DNA from: Deltaproteobacteria bacterium RBG_13_61_14
Lineage (GTDB): Bacteria; RBG-13-61-14
NCBI GenBank assembly: GCA_001797815.1
Contig: MGQK01000053.1
Location: 1-11,090, forward strand
Direction: 5' to 3'
DNA length: 11,090 bases
Positions within the stretch are counted from its first letter, which is position 1; every line of letters begins with the position of its first letter. The notes under the pieces are model-generated. The model did not search any database. It worked only from the letters and a program-made list of their open reading frames with translations, and had not been told where the DNA came from. Made by a program: the position numbers and the translations under genes. This document shows positions 1 through 6,433 of this stretch, one piece after another.

Positions 1-2789
1 TCCGGGTCGGCGGCCGGCGCAAGTTCTTCCTCGAAGCCAAAAAACCATCCCTCGACATCAAAAACAACCCCGAGCCCGCCTTCCAACTCCGCCGCTACGC
101 CTGGTCCGCCAAGCTCCCCCTCTCCATCCTCTCCGACTTCGAGGAGCTAGCGGTTTACGACTGCCGCCTCAAGCCCGAGCCTGGCGACCCGGCCGCGGCC
201 GGCCGCGTCTTCTTTTACCGCTACCCCGATTACCTCGAGCGCTGGCCCGAGCTTGAGGGCGTCTTTTCCAAGGAGGCCGTGCTCAAAGGCAGCTTCGATA
301 AATTCGCCGAGTCCGCCAAAAAGAAAAAAGGCACCGCCGAGGTTGACGCCGCCTTCTTGAAAGAGATCGAGTCCTGGCGCGAAGCCCTCGCTAAAAATAT
401 CGCGCTCCGGAACCCCAGACTCACGAACCGCGAGCTTAACTTCGCGGTCCAGGCCACCTTGGACCGCATCATCTTCATCCGCATCTGCGAGGACCGAGGC
501 ATCGAAAATTACGGCATCCTCCAGGCCCTGCTCAACGGCCAGAATCTCTACCGCCGACTCTTCCAGCTCTTCGATCATGCCGACGATAAATACAACTCCG
601 GCCTCTTCCACTTCAAACCCGAAAAAGACCGGCCCGAACCCGATACCCTCACCCCCCGCCTCAACGTGGACGACAAGCCGCTCAAGGAAATCCTCAAGCG
701 GCTTTACTATCCGGAAAGCCCTTACGAGTTTTCGGTCCTGCCCGCGGATATCCTGGGCCAGGTTTACGAGCAGTTCCTGGGCAAAGTCATCCGCCTCACC
801 GCCGGGCACCAGGCCAAAGTCGAGGACAAGCCCGAGGTCAAAAAAGCCGGCGGGGTCTATTACACGCCCACCTATATCGTGGATTACATCGTCAAGAACA
901 CGGTTGGCAGACTCCTGGAAGGCAAAACTCCTGAAAATGTAGCCGCGACCGCTCCTCGGTCGCGGAAGGTGTCAGGCAAGAAAAAGCAGGGTGGGGCAGA
1001 CATTCCTGTCTGCCAACCTTTGAGAATCTTGGATCCCGCCTGCGGCTCCGGCTCCTTCCTCCTCGGCGCTTACCAATACCTCCTCGACTGGTATCTGGAT
1101 CAGCACCTGAAGCAAGTCCCCGAAAAACATCGGGACAAGCTTTACGAAATCCCCCGGGCCGACGCTTCTTTTCCGTCAACCAGGAACCAGGAACCGCGAA
1201 CCACGAACCGTTCTTACCGCCTCACCACCGCCGAACGCAAACGCATCCTCCTCGATCACGTCTTCGGCGTGGACATTGACCCCCAGGCGGTGGAAGTCAC
1301 AAAACTCTCCCTGCTCCTCAAATGCCTCGAAGGCGAGACCGAAGAGACCCTCAAGCAAATGATGCTCTTCCACAAAGAGCGGGCACTCCCCGACCTCTCC
1401 CACAACATCCAGTGCGGCAACTCCCTGATCGGCCCGGACTTCTACCAGCAAAAACAACTCAGCCTGATTGACGAAGAAGAAAGGTACCGAATCAATGTCT
1501 TTGACTGGAAGACCGGCTTTCCCGAAGTCTTCAAAGGCGACAACCCCGGCTTCGATGTGGTCATAGGGAATCCGCCGTATGGGGCAGAATTTTCCGAAAA
1601 TACATATGATTACCTAAAGCGTAATTTCGAAACCTATGTCTTGCGTGGAGAAAGTTATTTAATTTTTGTAGAGAAAGTGATCAACTTGCTCAAGATTGGA
1701 GGAATTTTAGGTTATATTATTCCTGATACTTACCTTAATCTCACTTTTACGCAAGTATTACGCAATTTTCTTCTTAAGAATACAGATATTATGGAAATTG
1801 TGCAGTTGCCATCTAGAGTGTTCCCTGGAACAACTGTCGATACAACATTACTATTTGTTCATCGAGTTCCGCAATCCTTAACATTCATTGATTCAAATAT
1901 AATAGTAAAGCTTTTTAATAAAAATGAAAAGCTATCTTCTATAGATGCGCCTGCCAAGACATTTCAATCAAAAACAAAGTTATGGCATGAACAAGGATCA
2001 TTTAACTTGCAAGCAAGCCCTTCGGAATATTATCTTCTTTCTATTATTGAAAAAGATAAATATATGCTATCAGCTTTTGCAGAAATGTTCTCTGGAATTA
2101 AGGCCTATGAGGTTGGCAAAGGAAGTCCTCCTCAAACAAAACTCATTAGAGATACAAAGCCCTTCACTTCAGATGTATGTAGAGATAAATCATTTAAACC
2201 ATTTTATGACGGGAAACACATCGGCCGTTATCAATTGATCTGGCAGAATAATAATTGGATTAAATACGGAGAATGGCTTGCAGCTCCTCGCTCTCAATAT
2301 AATTTTGAAGGTGAAAAGTTATTAGTTCGAAAAATCGTAGGTAAGACGCTTATTGCAACCTATATTCCTGATACTTCATATTGCAATACTTTAACGCATA
2401 TAATTAAGCTTCTCTCAAATACTCATTTTTTATATAAATATCTCCTTGGAATTATTAACTCAACTCTGATAGGATGGTATTTTAAAAAGAAGTTCCAAAT
2501 TAGCTGTGAAGATACTTTTCCACAAATAATGATAGAAGATATTATGAAATTTCCCATTAAAAATATTAACATTGATAATGATATTGACAAGCAAATGCAC
2601 GATCGAATGGTTGAATTAGTCGAGACGATGTTGGATTTGCACAAGCGGAAGGCGGCGGCGAAGGTTCCGGCGGAGCGGGAGGCGATAGAGCGGCAGATAG
2701 CGGCCACGGATCGGGAGATAGATGGTCTTGTTTATGAGTTATACGGATTAACGGATGAGGAGATCAAGATTGTGGAAGGTGAACCTTGA
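1..2789 (+). CDS. Type IIG restriction-modification enzyme (Eco57I-like nuclease/N6-adenine methyltransferase/TRD), 5' partial
   Basis: The frame is open from base 3 to the TGA at 2787-2789 (928 residues visible), so the true start lies upstream; the GTG at 279 is internal. A single chain of this type cuts DNA and methylates adenine at one target site. The visible N-terminus has FFLEAKKP (Glu11, Lys13), the E-x-K half of a PD-ExK nuclease. The methyltransferase follows: GGVYYTP at about 283 (motif X), DPACGSGSF at 344 (SAM-binding motif I), GVDIDPQAVEVTKLSLLLK near 424 (motif II) and NPPY at 523 (catalytic motif IV of N6-adenine enzymes). The AT-rich C-terminal part, with FYDGKHIGRYQL, fits a TaqI/Eco57I-type target recognition domain, and a charged helical tail ends it. 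Oddities: in-frame palindromes and a heptad array at about 930-1212, and GC-rich/AT-rich/GC-rich mosaicism. The family assignment is firm; the target site cannot be read from sequence. No frameshift is seen, so it may be active. Confidence 0.93.
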   Translation, partial: RVGGRRKFFLEAKKPSLDIKNNPEPAFQLRRYAWSAKLPLSILSDFEELAVYDCRLKPEPGDPAAAGRVFFYRYPDYLERWPELEGVFSKEAVLKGSFDKFAESAKKKKGTAEVDAAFLKEIESWREALAKNIALRNPRLTNRELNFAVQATLDRIIFIRICEDRGIENYGILQALLNGQNLYRRLFQLFDHADDKYNSGLFHFKPEKDRPEPDTLTPRLNVDDKPLKEILKRLYYPESPYEFSVLPADILGQVYEQFLGKVIRLTAGHQAKVEDKPEVKKAGGVYYTPTYIVDYIVKNTVGRLLEGKTPENVAATAPRSRKVSGKKKQGGADIPVCQPLRILDPACGSGSFLLGAYQYLLDWYLDQHLKQVPEKHRDKLYEIPRADASFPSTRNQEPRTTNRSYRLTTAERKRILLDHVFGVDIDPQAVEVTKLSLLLKCLEGETEETLKQMMLFHKERALPDLSHNIQCGNSLIGPDFYQQKQLSLIDEEERYRINVFDWKTGFPEVFKGDNPGFDVVIGNPPYGAEFSENTYDYLKRNFETYVLRGESYLIFVEKVINLLKIGGILGYIIPDTYLNLTFTQVLRNFLLKNTDIMEIVQLPSRVFPGTTVDTTLLFVHRVPQSLTFIDSNIIVKLFNKNEKLSSIDAPAKTFQSKTKLWHEQGSFNLQASPSEYYLLSIIEKDKYMLSAFAEMFSGIKAYEVGKGSPPQTKLIRDTKPFTSDVCRDKSFKPFYDGKHIGRYQLIWQNNNWIKYGEWLAAPRSQYNFEGEKLLVRKIVGKTLIATYIPDTSYCNTLTHIIKLLSNTHFLYKYLLGIINSTLIGWYFKKKFQISCEDTFPQIMIEDIMKFPIKNINIDNDIDKQMHDRMVELVETMLDLHKRKAAAKVPAEREAIERQIAATDREIDGLVYELYGLTDEEIKIVEGEP
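943..965. repeat. Palindromic element inside the methyltransferase gene (9-bp perfect stem)
   Basis: CCGCGACCG (943-951) pairs perfectly with CGGTCGCGG (957-965) across a CTCCT loop. It lies in frame between motif X and motif I of the R-M gene and encodes part of the stretch AATAPRSRKV. Relatives usually pass from the LLEGKTP helix to the DPACGSG motif through a short linker, so this looks like an insertion that adds codons without breaking the frame. Confidence 0.8.
995..1014. repeat. Second in-frame palindromic element (8-bp perfect stem)
   Basis: GGCAGACA (995-1002) and TGTCTGCC (1007-1014) form a perfect 8-bp stem with a TTCC loop. It encodes GGADIPVC immediately before LRILDPACGSG. I recall this phrase as a recurrent dispersed element in environmental bacterial genomes; that is recollection, not a search. 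With the palindrome at 943-965 it makes up most of an approximately 28-codon in-frame insertion. Confidence 0.8.
1116..1136. repeat. Third in-frame palindrome (7-bp stem with one bulge)
   Basis: GTCCC(C)GA at 1116-1123 pairs with TCGGGAC at 1130-1136, leaving one bulged C and an AAAACA loop. It is translated as VPEKHRDK within the R-M protein, between methyltransferase motifs I and II. It is weaker than the other two palindromes but sits in the same short interval. Confidence 0.55.
1178..1212 (+). repeat. Heptameric tandem array (5 x 7 bp, AACCNNN), in coding sequence
   Basis: AACC recurs at exactly 1178, 1185, 1192, 1199 and 1206, with variable three-base spacers (AGG, AGG, GCG, ACG, GTT). 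Thirty-five bases are not a multiple of three, yet the frame stays open and yields STRNQEPRTTNRS. This low-complexity segment precedes the conserved TTAERKRILLDHVFGVDID stretch of the methyltransferase. It belongs to the same repeat style as the array at 2792-2823. Confidence 0.8.
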
Positions 2790-2791
2790 TA

Positions 2792-2823
2792 AACCGTGAA
2801 CCGCGAACCGTTAACCGTGAACT
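2792..2823 (+). repeat. Heptameric array (AACCGNN) at the junction of two R-M gene tails
   Basis: AACC occurs at 2792, 2799, 2806 and 2813, with a last degenerate copy AACT at 2820, a strict 7-bp period. It begins two bases after the stop of the R-M gene and ends where similarity to the duplicated tail begins, so it marks the recombination junction. Confidence 0.8.
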
Positions 2824-2893
2824 GGAAAATGAGTTGTATGGGTTGACGGAGGAAGAGATCAAGATAGTTGAGGGAGAGCATAGGAATGAATGA
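2822..2893 (+). pseudogene. Relic of the 3' end of a second, homologous type IIG R-M gene
   Basis: Read from 2822, this frame gives LENELYGLTEEEIKIVEGEHRNE and then TGA at 2891-2893. The 16 residues at 2831-2878 match the final residues of the intact R-M gene (2736-2783) at 15 of 16 positions, while the DNA matches at only 37 of 48, almost all changes being synonymous. It therefore derives from a separately evolving homologous gene, not a recent tandem copy. No start or body remains, and it is in a different frame from the upstream gene. Its stop overlaps the ATG of the next gene (ATGAATGA), a normal operon arrangement, so the downstream gene was probably coupled to this lost R-M gene. Confidence 0.75.
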
Positions 2894-3839
2894 TGATCCA
2901 AAGATAAAATATGAAGAATTTCTCAAGCTTTCTTACCCTCCTGATCTGGTCGAAAGGTTAAAAACAATTAGTCTAGATGATAAATGGCTTTGGGATTACT
3001 TTAATTTGAGATCAAATTATCAGATATATTCCGATTCCTTTGATAGAGAGATAGCTCAATATCAAAAAGAGCATCCCCTTAATATACCTTTTCATCAACT
3101 AAAAAAGCTTGCTGATGGTAGTGCATTAAAATCATACTTTATTACTATTTTACAAATGAAACAAACCTATGCTAAACTAGTCATAGAAACCAAATACGCT
3201 ATAAACTTCTTTCTTGCTTTGCTAATAAGGCTCGAAGATGTTATAAAGGCGAATAAGATTAGTTTCGAAGAAATGCATAATATAGCAGAAACAATGTCAT
3301 TAGTGACCAGTAACATTGTCCCCAATTGCCTTACTCTAGAATTTGAAAGGACAATTAAAACTATCGAGCTTATCTCAGTTCCAGTTATTGAATCAATCTA
3401 TAAAAACATTCTGCTTGAACTAGGCATGTTGTATAGAATACCAGACCTCAAGGGAAAATCAATAGGCTATATAAAAGAGAAAGTTAAAAATCAAAAGGGT
3501 TTTGTGACTCTGCTAGACTTTCTTTTTGACCCAGATATACTACTCTTGAGAAACTCGATAGCCCACAAAGACTATGAAATTGATTATGAAACTAAGCTCA
3601 TAACTTTGAGAAAAGATGGTAATCGCATAAAGTCATGTAACGTTAGTGATATTTTCAACATAATAGAAAAAGTGCTAACTATGAATGCTGGCTATTTGAT
3701 AGCAAAGAATGCGATGACCTTTTTGCTTGATCATTGTCAGTTCTTTAAAATTCAGCTAGATGATAAATCTATACACGTCAAGATTAGTCGTTCTTATGTC
3801 AAATTGAATCATTTGAATATCATCATTAAATTGGAATGA
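2886..3839 (+). CDS. Putative HEPN-domain protein linked to the R-M locus (function unknown)
   Basis: This is a 317-residue, AT-rich, mostly helical-looking protein without signal peptide or membrane segment, so probably cytoplasmic. I choose ATG 2886 over the TTG at 2868 because AGGGAG (2871-2876) is well placed before it and because it overlaps the stop of the R-M relic. Residues 222-227 in LLLRNSIAHKDY form R-N-x3-H, the Rx4-6H signature of HEPN domains, within a Leu/Ile-rich helix as in that superfamily. HEPN proteins are often metal-independent RNases acting in toxin-antitoxin, abortive-infection or CRISPR systems. The N-terminal about 150 residues I do not recognise. The HEPN call rests on one motif plus context; it could be a non-catalytic HEPN or an unrelated helical protein. 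Its base composition matches the R-M recognition domain, suggesting joint transfer. Confidence 0.6.
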   Translation: MNDDPKIKYEEFLKLSYPPDLVERLKTISLDDKWLWDYFNLRSNYQIYSDSFDREIAQYQKEHPLNIPFHQLKKLADGSALKSYFITILQMKQTYAKLVIETKYAINFFLALLIRLEDVIKANKISFEEMHNIAETMSLVTSNIVPNCLTLEFERTIKTIELISVPVIESIYKNILLELGMLYRIPDLKGKSIGYIKEKVKNQKGFVTLLDFLFDPDILLLRNSIAHKDYEIDYETKLITLRKDGNRIKSCNVSDIFNIIEKVLTMNAGYLIAKNAMTFLLDHCQFFKIQLDDKSIHVKISRSYVKLNHLNIIIKLE

Positions 3840-3852
3840 TTTAACTGAAGAT

Positions 3853-3913
3853 TGGGGTCAGAGCTTCACATGAAACTTAACTCAGTTATCTTCTAAGTGA
3901 AGCTCTGACCCCA
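3853..3913. repeat. REP-like perfect inverted repeat, 17-bp arms, 27-nt loop
   Basis: TGGGGTCAGAGCTTCAC (3853-3869) is perfectly complementary to GTGAAGCTCTGACCCCA (3897-3913). The GGGGTCAG/CTGACCCC ends recall the palindromes that surround REP-associated (Y1/RAYT) transposases in several phyla, but no transposase is in the window. It starts 14 bases after the HEPN-like gene stops. It could act as a transcript-end hairpin, though no T-run follows. The TGA at 3898-3900 in its right arm closes the downstream reading frame. Confidence 0.85.
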
Positions 3914-4668
3914 GATGCCCTTTTCAAGCACCAGATTGTGTTTATGGTTGGATTTTAAAGGCGAAGTCAAATCAGATTAGAAAAATCGTAAGGAACATAA
4001 ATGCTAGAAACCCACGGATTTTCAACAAGCTTAGATTAAATCAGATATCATGGTATAATTTATCATTTAAAATTCATTCATATTATAATCCAGACGAAAA
4101 GAAGGTTGAAGAAATAGCAAGGGCATTTTCTGATTTATGGTCGAGGTTTTGTCGTGATTTTCTGAACTATATGAATGTTAATGAATACAATAGCTTTAAG
4201 CATGGCTTTAGATTTGCTTTAGGTGGATTTGAATTAGCCTTCGGAAAAGAAGAAAACCCTGGCGTGCAAGCTCCCCCAGAAAAAATGCACTCAATAGGAC
4301 GGAATGAATTGGGCACCTCATTTCTTGTTGCAGAAAAAATTGAAGGAGCTCCTAATGAAAAACCTGATTGTCACTTTACAACAAACAAATATTCGCTTAA
4401 TTGGGATCCTGAAAACATGTCGTATGGTCTTTTATTAATATCCATGTCAATAAATAATGTGCTTTCTTATTTAAAGATATTTAATGGAACGTCGCCATCT
4501 GTATGTTTATTTGAACGTCCTCAGAATCTTGATGATTTTTATAGACCATGGAAAAATGCCGTTGGTGTTAGGGAATGCTCCATTAATCCAATAATAAATG
4601 AATATGAGATTAAGAGATATACTAAGCAGGAAATCTTGGAGAATCTAAAGAAATGGTCGGCAGATTAA
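3901..4668 (+). pseudogene. 5'-truncated unknown gene (coding-like frame without a start)
   Basis: The frame is open from 3901 to the TAA at 4666-4668 (255 codons). Before ATG 4171 it has no ATG, GTG or TTG, although 3901-4170 translates to plausible protein (RCPFQAPDCVYGWILKAKS onward) with the same AT-rich codon style. The upstream edge coincides with the right arm of the palindrome, so the original 5' end was probably removed when the repeat arrived or recombined. Translation from ATG 4171 would give a 165-residue remnant, but there is no good ribosome-binding site before it. I do not recognise the family. The stretch EYNSFKHGFRFALGG resembles N-x-x-K-H-G helices seen in some HEPN-like proteins, which is only a hint. 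A gene starting at an unusual codon is the alternative. Confidence 0.6.
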
Positions 4669-4702
4669 AGATTTTAACAGCAAAATGCGAAAAATCGCAA
4701 GA

Positions 4703-4732
4703 ATTGGGGTCAGATCTAAACATAAAACATAA
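4703..4732 (+). repeat. Diverged direct copy of the palindrome's left arm
   Basis: ATTGGGGTCAGA and the following bases at 4703-4732 align without gaps to 3851-3880, with about six mismatches in 30. The match extends past the stem into the loop (CATAAAACATAA against CATGAAACTTAA). The two copies bracket the truncated gene, 852 bases apart. No matching right arm is seen after it. Confidence 0.7.
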
Positions 4733-4753
4733 GAAGCAGTGGACAGGGAAGGA

Positions 4754-4788
4754 AGAGGCTTTAGACATTAGGCTTGGGGCTTTAGAAC
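4754..4788 (+). repeat. Heptameric array, degenerate (AGAGGCT/TTAGACA/TTAGGCT/TGGGGCT/TTAGAAC)
   Basis: Five consecutive 7-base units vary around TTAGGCT. The period is exact, but the unit sequence differs from the AACC and CCAC arrays elsewhere in the window. Confidence 0.6.
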
Positions 4789-4820
4789 CAGAAAATCTGC
4801 GAAATCTGCGGATGTTCTTT

Positions 4821-4929
4821 AACCGCGGATTAACGCAAATGAACGCGGATTTGAGCTCAAGGGTTTCGATTTTCACCTTCAATCCTCTTGGATATAACTA
4901 TCGGCGTTTATCTGCTTCCATCTGCGGTT
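4821..4929. repeat. Imperfect 30-nt inverted repeat with 49-nt loop
   Basis: The arm at 4821-4850 (starting AACCGCGGATTAACGC) matches the reverse complement of 4900-4929 (starting AACCGCAGATGGAAGC) at 23 of 30 positions. I recall both forms as dispersed noncoding repeats in environmental genomes. They are flanked outside by the direct repeats AATCTGCGGATGTTCTTT (4803-4820) and AATCTGCGGATATTCTTC (4968-4985), so the structure has an element-like outline without any encoded protein. Confidence 0.65.
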
Positions 4930-4947
4930 TTTAATTCTTCTTGGGTT

Positions 4948-4960
4948 GCGGCTCTGCCGC
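4948..4960. repeat. Short hairpin GCGGC-TCT-GCCGC
   Basis: A 5-bp GC stem with a three-base loop lies about 70 bases past the porin stop codon on the minus-strand transcript. No clear T-run follows on either strand, so I do not call it a terminator. Confidence 0.5.
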
Positions 4961-4996
4961 GCTGGGTAATCTGCGGATATTCTTCTTCGATTTCTT

Positions 4997-5031
4997 CCAC
5001 TGTCCACCGTCCACTGTCCACTGTCCACTAT
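4997..5031 (+). repeat. Heptameric array (5 x 7 bp, CCACTGT)
   Basis: CCAC occurs at 4997, 5004, 5011, 5018 and 5025, followed by TGT, CGT, TGT, TGT and TAT. The array ends on the first base of the minus-strand porin stop codon, so it sits directly at the gene's 3' end. Confidence 0.85.
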
Positions 5032-6407
5032 TAAAAATGATAGATCAAGGACGCGACCAGGAAGCGGTCGAAGACATCGGCCCGGATTTCGCCGATGGTG
5101 CTGTCCGAGTTGTCCACCAGGACGTCCTGGCCGAAGCGATACTGGTAAGCGAAGTCCGCGACAAAATGGCCCCTGCCGAAGCCGGTGCCCAGGCTGAGGC
5201 CGTAAAATTCCGCCTGCTCGCCGGCCCGCGGCTCCGGGTCGTAAAACCCGCCGCCCCGGAGCGCCACCACCACCTTGGGCTTGATAATCAGGTATTCCAT
5301 GCCGCCCCGCACCTGGGTGGTGTCCCGGACCACGCCTCCAGCCATGGCGATGGGGCTGATCGCCTTGCCTTGCTCCGGTTTCAGTTTGAACTTGGACCAC
5401 TCGGTGCGGTTGACGTCCAGGGCCATGCTGAAGGCATCGGAGAAGCGGTAGCCCAGGCCCAGGCCATAGGAAGCCGGCCAGGTCAGTTTCCGCCAGTGTT
5501 CATTGGCATAAGGATGGTCAATAAAATAGGGGGGAGTAAAAACCGGGCTGGGCGATTTGGTCCAGAACCAAGTCTGAACTTCCTCGTAATCGTAAACCAG
5601 GTCGGCGTCAAAACTGGACTTGAACACCCCGCCGATGGTGAAGTTCCCCGGCTTGACCAGGAATCCCGCTTGCCAGTTCCAGTTCAGGCCCGAGAGTCGA
5701 AATTCCTCGTTCCTTTCGGAGGTATAAACGTCAGTGGCCCCGTTCCAGAGCGGGTCCGGCGAACTGACCGTTTCTTGGGACCGCTGCTGGACCTGGGTTT
5801 TCCAGCCGTCGCCCCAGGGGTCCAGGCCCCAGAAGTTGACGGAAAGGCCCAGCGATATCTTGGGAGTGATCTGCGCGGCCAAAGCGGGAGTAACCGTGGT
5901 CAAGGCGCCCACTTGCTCGACTTTGGCTTTGCCTTGGGTCTGCAGCCAGCCTTTTCCCGGCAAGAGATCCGGCTCGCGGGTATAGTTGAATTCCATGCGC
6001 CGGTCCAGCTCGTAGAGCCGCTGGTAGTTAAGGCTCGGCACCAGGTTGACCTTGCCGATGTGGAAGGGATAGACCATGCTGGCGTAGTTGATGTCCGCGT
6101 GCGAGGCCACCTCGCTGCTGGCCGCGGCCTCGCCCCGCTCGAAGTCCATGCTCTCGCCCCGGTCCAGGTAGGAGAACACCACCGAGCACTCGGGGGTCTC
6201 CAGTTGCACCAGCCCGGCCGGGTTCCAGGAGGCGGCGGTGGCGTCGTCGGCCACGGCGATAAAGGCGCCGCCCCAGGCCACGGCGCGGCCGCCGGAGCCT
6301 ACCGGGTTAGGGGTGGAGCCGAACTTGATGGGTTCATCCGCCCGGGCGGGGGACAGGGCCACTGCCAGGATCATCCCCGCGGCCAGCCAACTCTTCCTGA
6401 TCTTCAT
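5031..6407 (-). CDS. FadL/OmpP1-family outer-membrane beta-barrel protein
   Basis: This is a 458-residue outer-membrane barrel of the OmpP1/FadL/TodX type, a family that moves hydrophobic compounds across the outer membrane. I prefer the ATG at 6405-6407 to the one at 6426-6428. It gives a textbook signal peptide (MKIRKSWLAAGMILAVALS, cleavage after PARA) with purine-rich AGGAGGAAGAGAAGAGG upstream; the longer form merely adds MQEEEKR. After cleavage come the family's N-terminal signature pieces GSGGRAVAWGGAF and AVADDATAASWNPAGL, then alternating strands rich in aromatic and polar residues, and a C-terminal YHF whose last Phe is the usual barrel assembly signal. It is close to the family's usual length. 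It follows the lipoprotein gene by about 50 bases with no promoter evident, so they are probably co-transcribed. The substrate cannot be told from sequence. Confidence 0.85.
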   Translation of the reverse strand: MKIRKSWLAAGMILAVALSPARADEPIKFGSTPNPVGSGGRAVAWGGAFIAVADDATAASWNPAGLVQLETPECSVVFSYLDRGESMDFERGEAAASSEVASHADINYASMVYPFHIGKVNLVPSLNYQRLYELDRRMEFNYTREPDLLPGKGWLQTQGKAKVEQVGALTTVTPALAAQITPKISLGLSVNFWGLDPWGDGWKTQVQQRSQETVSSPDPLWNGATDVYTSERNEEFRLSGLNWNWQAGFLVKPGNFTIGGVFKSSFDADLVYDYEEVQTWFWTKSPSPVFTPPYFIDHPYANEHWRKLTWPASYGLGLGYRFSDAFSMALDVNRTEWSKFKLKPEQGKAISPIAMAGGVVRDTTQVRGGMEYLIIKPKVVVALRGGGFYDPEPRAGEQAEFYGLSLGTGFGRGHFVADFAYQYRFGQDVLVDNSDSTIGEIRADVFDRFLVASLIYHF

Positions 6408-6433
6408 CCTCTTCTCTTCCTCCTGCATGAGTG

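Larger units (their letters stand above)
4669..5030. other. Gene-free repeat island
   Basis: No credible gene lies here; short open frames on both strands are translations of repeats. In order it holds a small hairpin TGCGA-AAAA-TCGCA (4686-4699), the diverged palindrome arm (4703-4732), a 7-bp array (4754-4788), an 18-nt direct repeat (4803-4820 and 4968-4985, 16 of 18 identical), a 30-nt imperfect inverted repeat (4821-4850 with 4900-4929), a hairpin GCGGC-TCT-GCCGC (4948-4960) and another 7-bp array (4997-5031). It separates the converging + strand defence genes from the minus-strand porin operon. Confidence 0.75.

Noticed and set aside
279-281. GTG as the start of the R-M gene
   Set aside because: The same frame is open back to the first bases and encodes nuclease-like FFLEAKKP, so the real start is upstream of the window.
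1178-1212. Heptameric arrays as CRISPR
   Set aside because: The unit is 7 bp with no spacers and no cas genes nearby.
2868-2885. TTG at 2868 as start of the HEPN-like gene
   Set aside because: ATG at 2886 has a well-spaced AGGGAG and overlaps the upstream stop; the added residues MRESIG come from the R-M tail sequence read in another frame.
3853-3913. The 17-bp inverted repeat as an intrinsic terminator
   Set aside because: The 27-nt loop is long and there is no T-run after either arm; it looks more like a REP-type or mobile-element palindrome.
3915-3980. ATG 3915 as a start for the gene after the palindrome
   Set aside because: That frame stops after about 21 codons and is not the frame that is coding-like downstream.
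4653-4934. Small + strand ORF (93 codons) after the truncated gene
   Set aside because: It is composed of repeat sequence (palindrome arm, 7-bp array, inverted repeat) and has no protein-like features.
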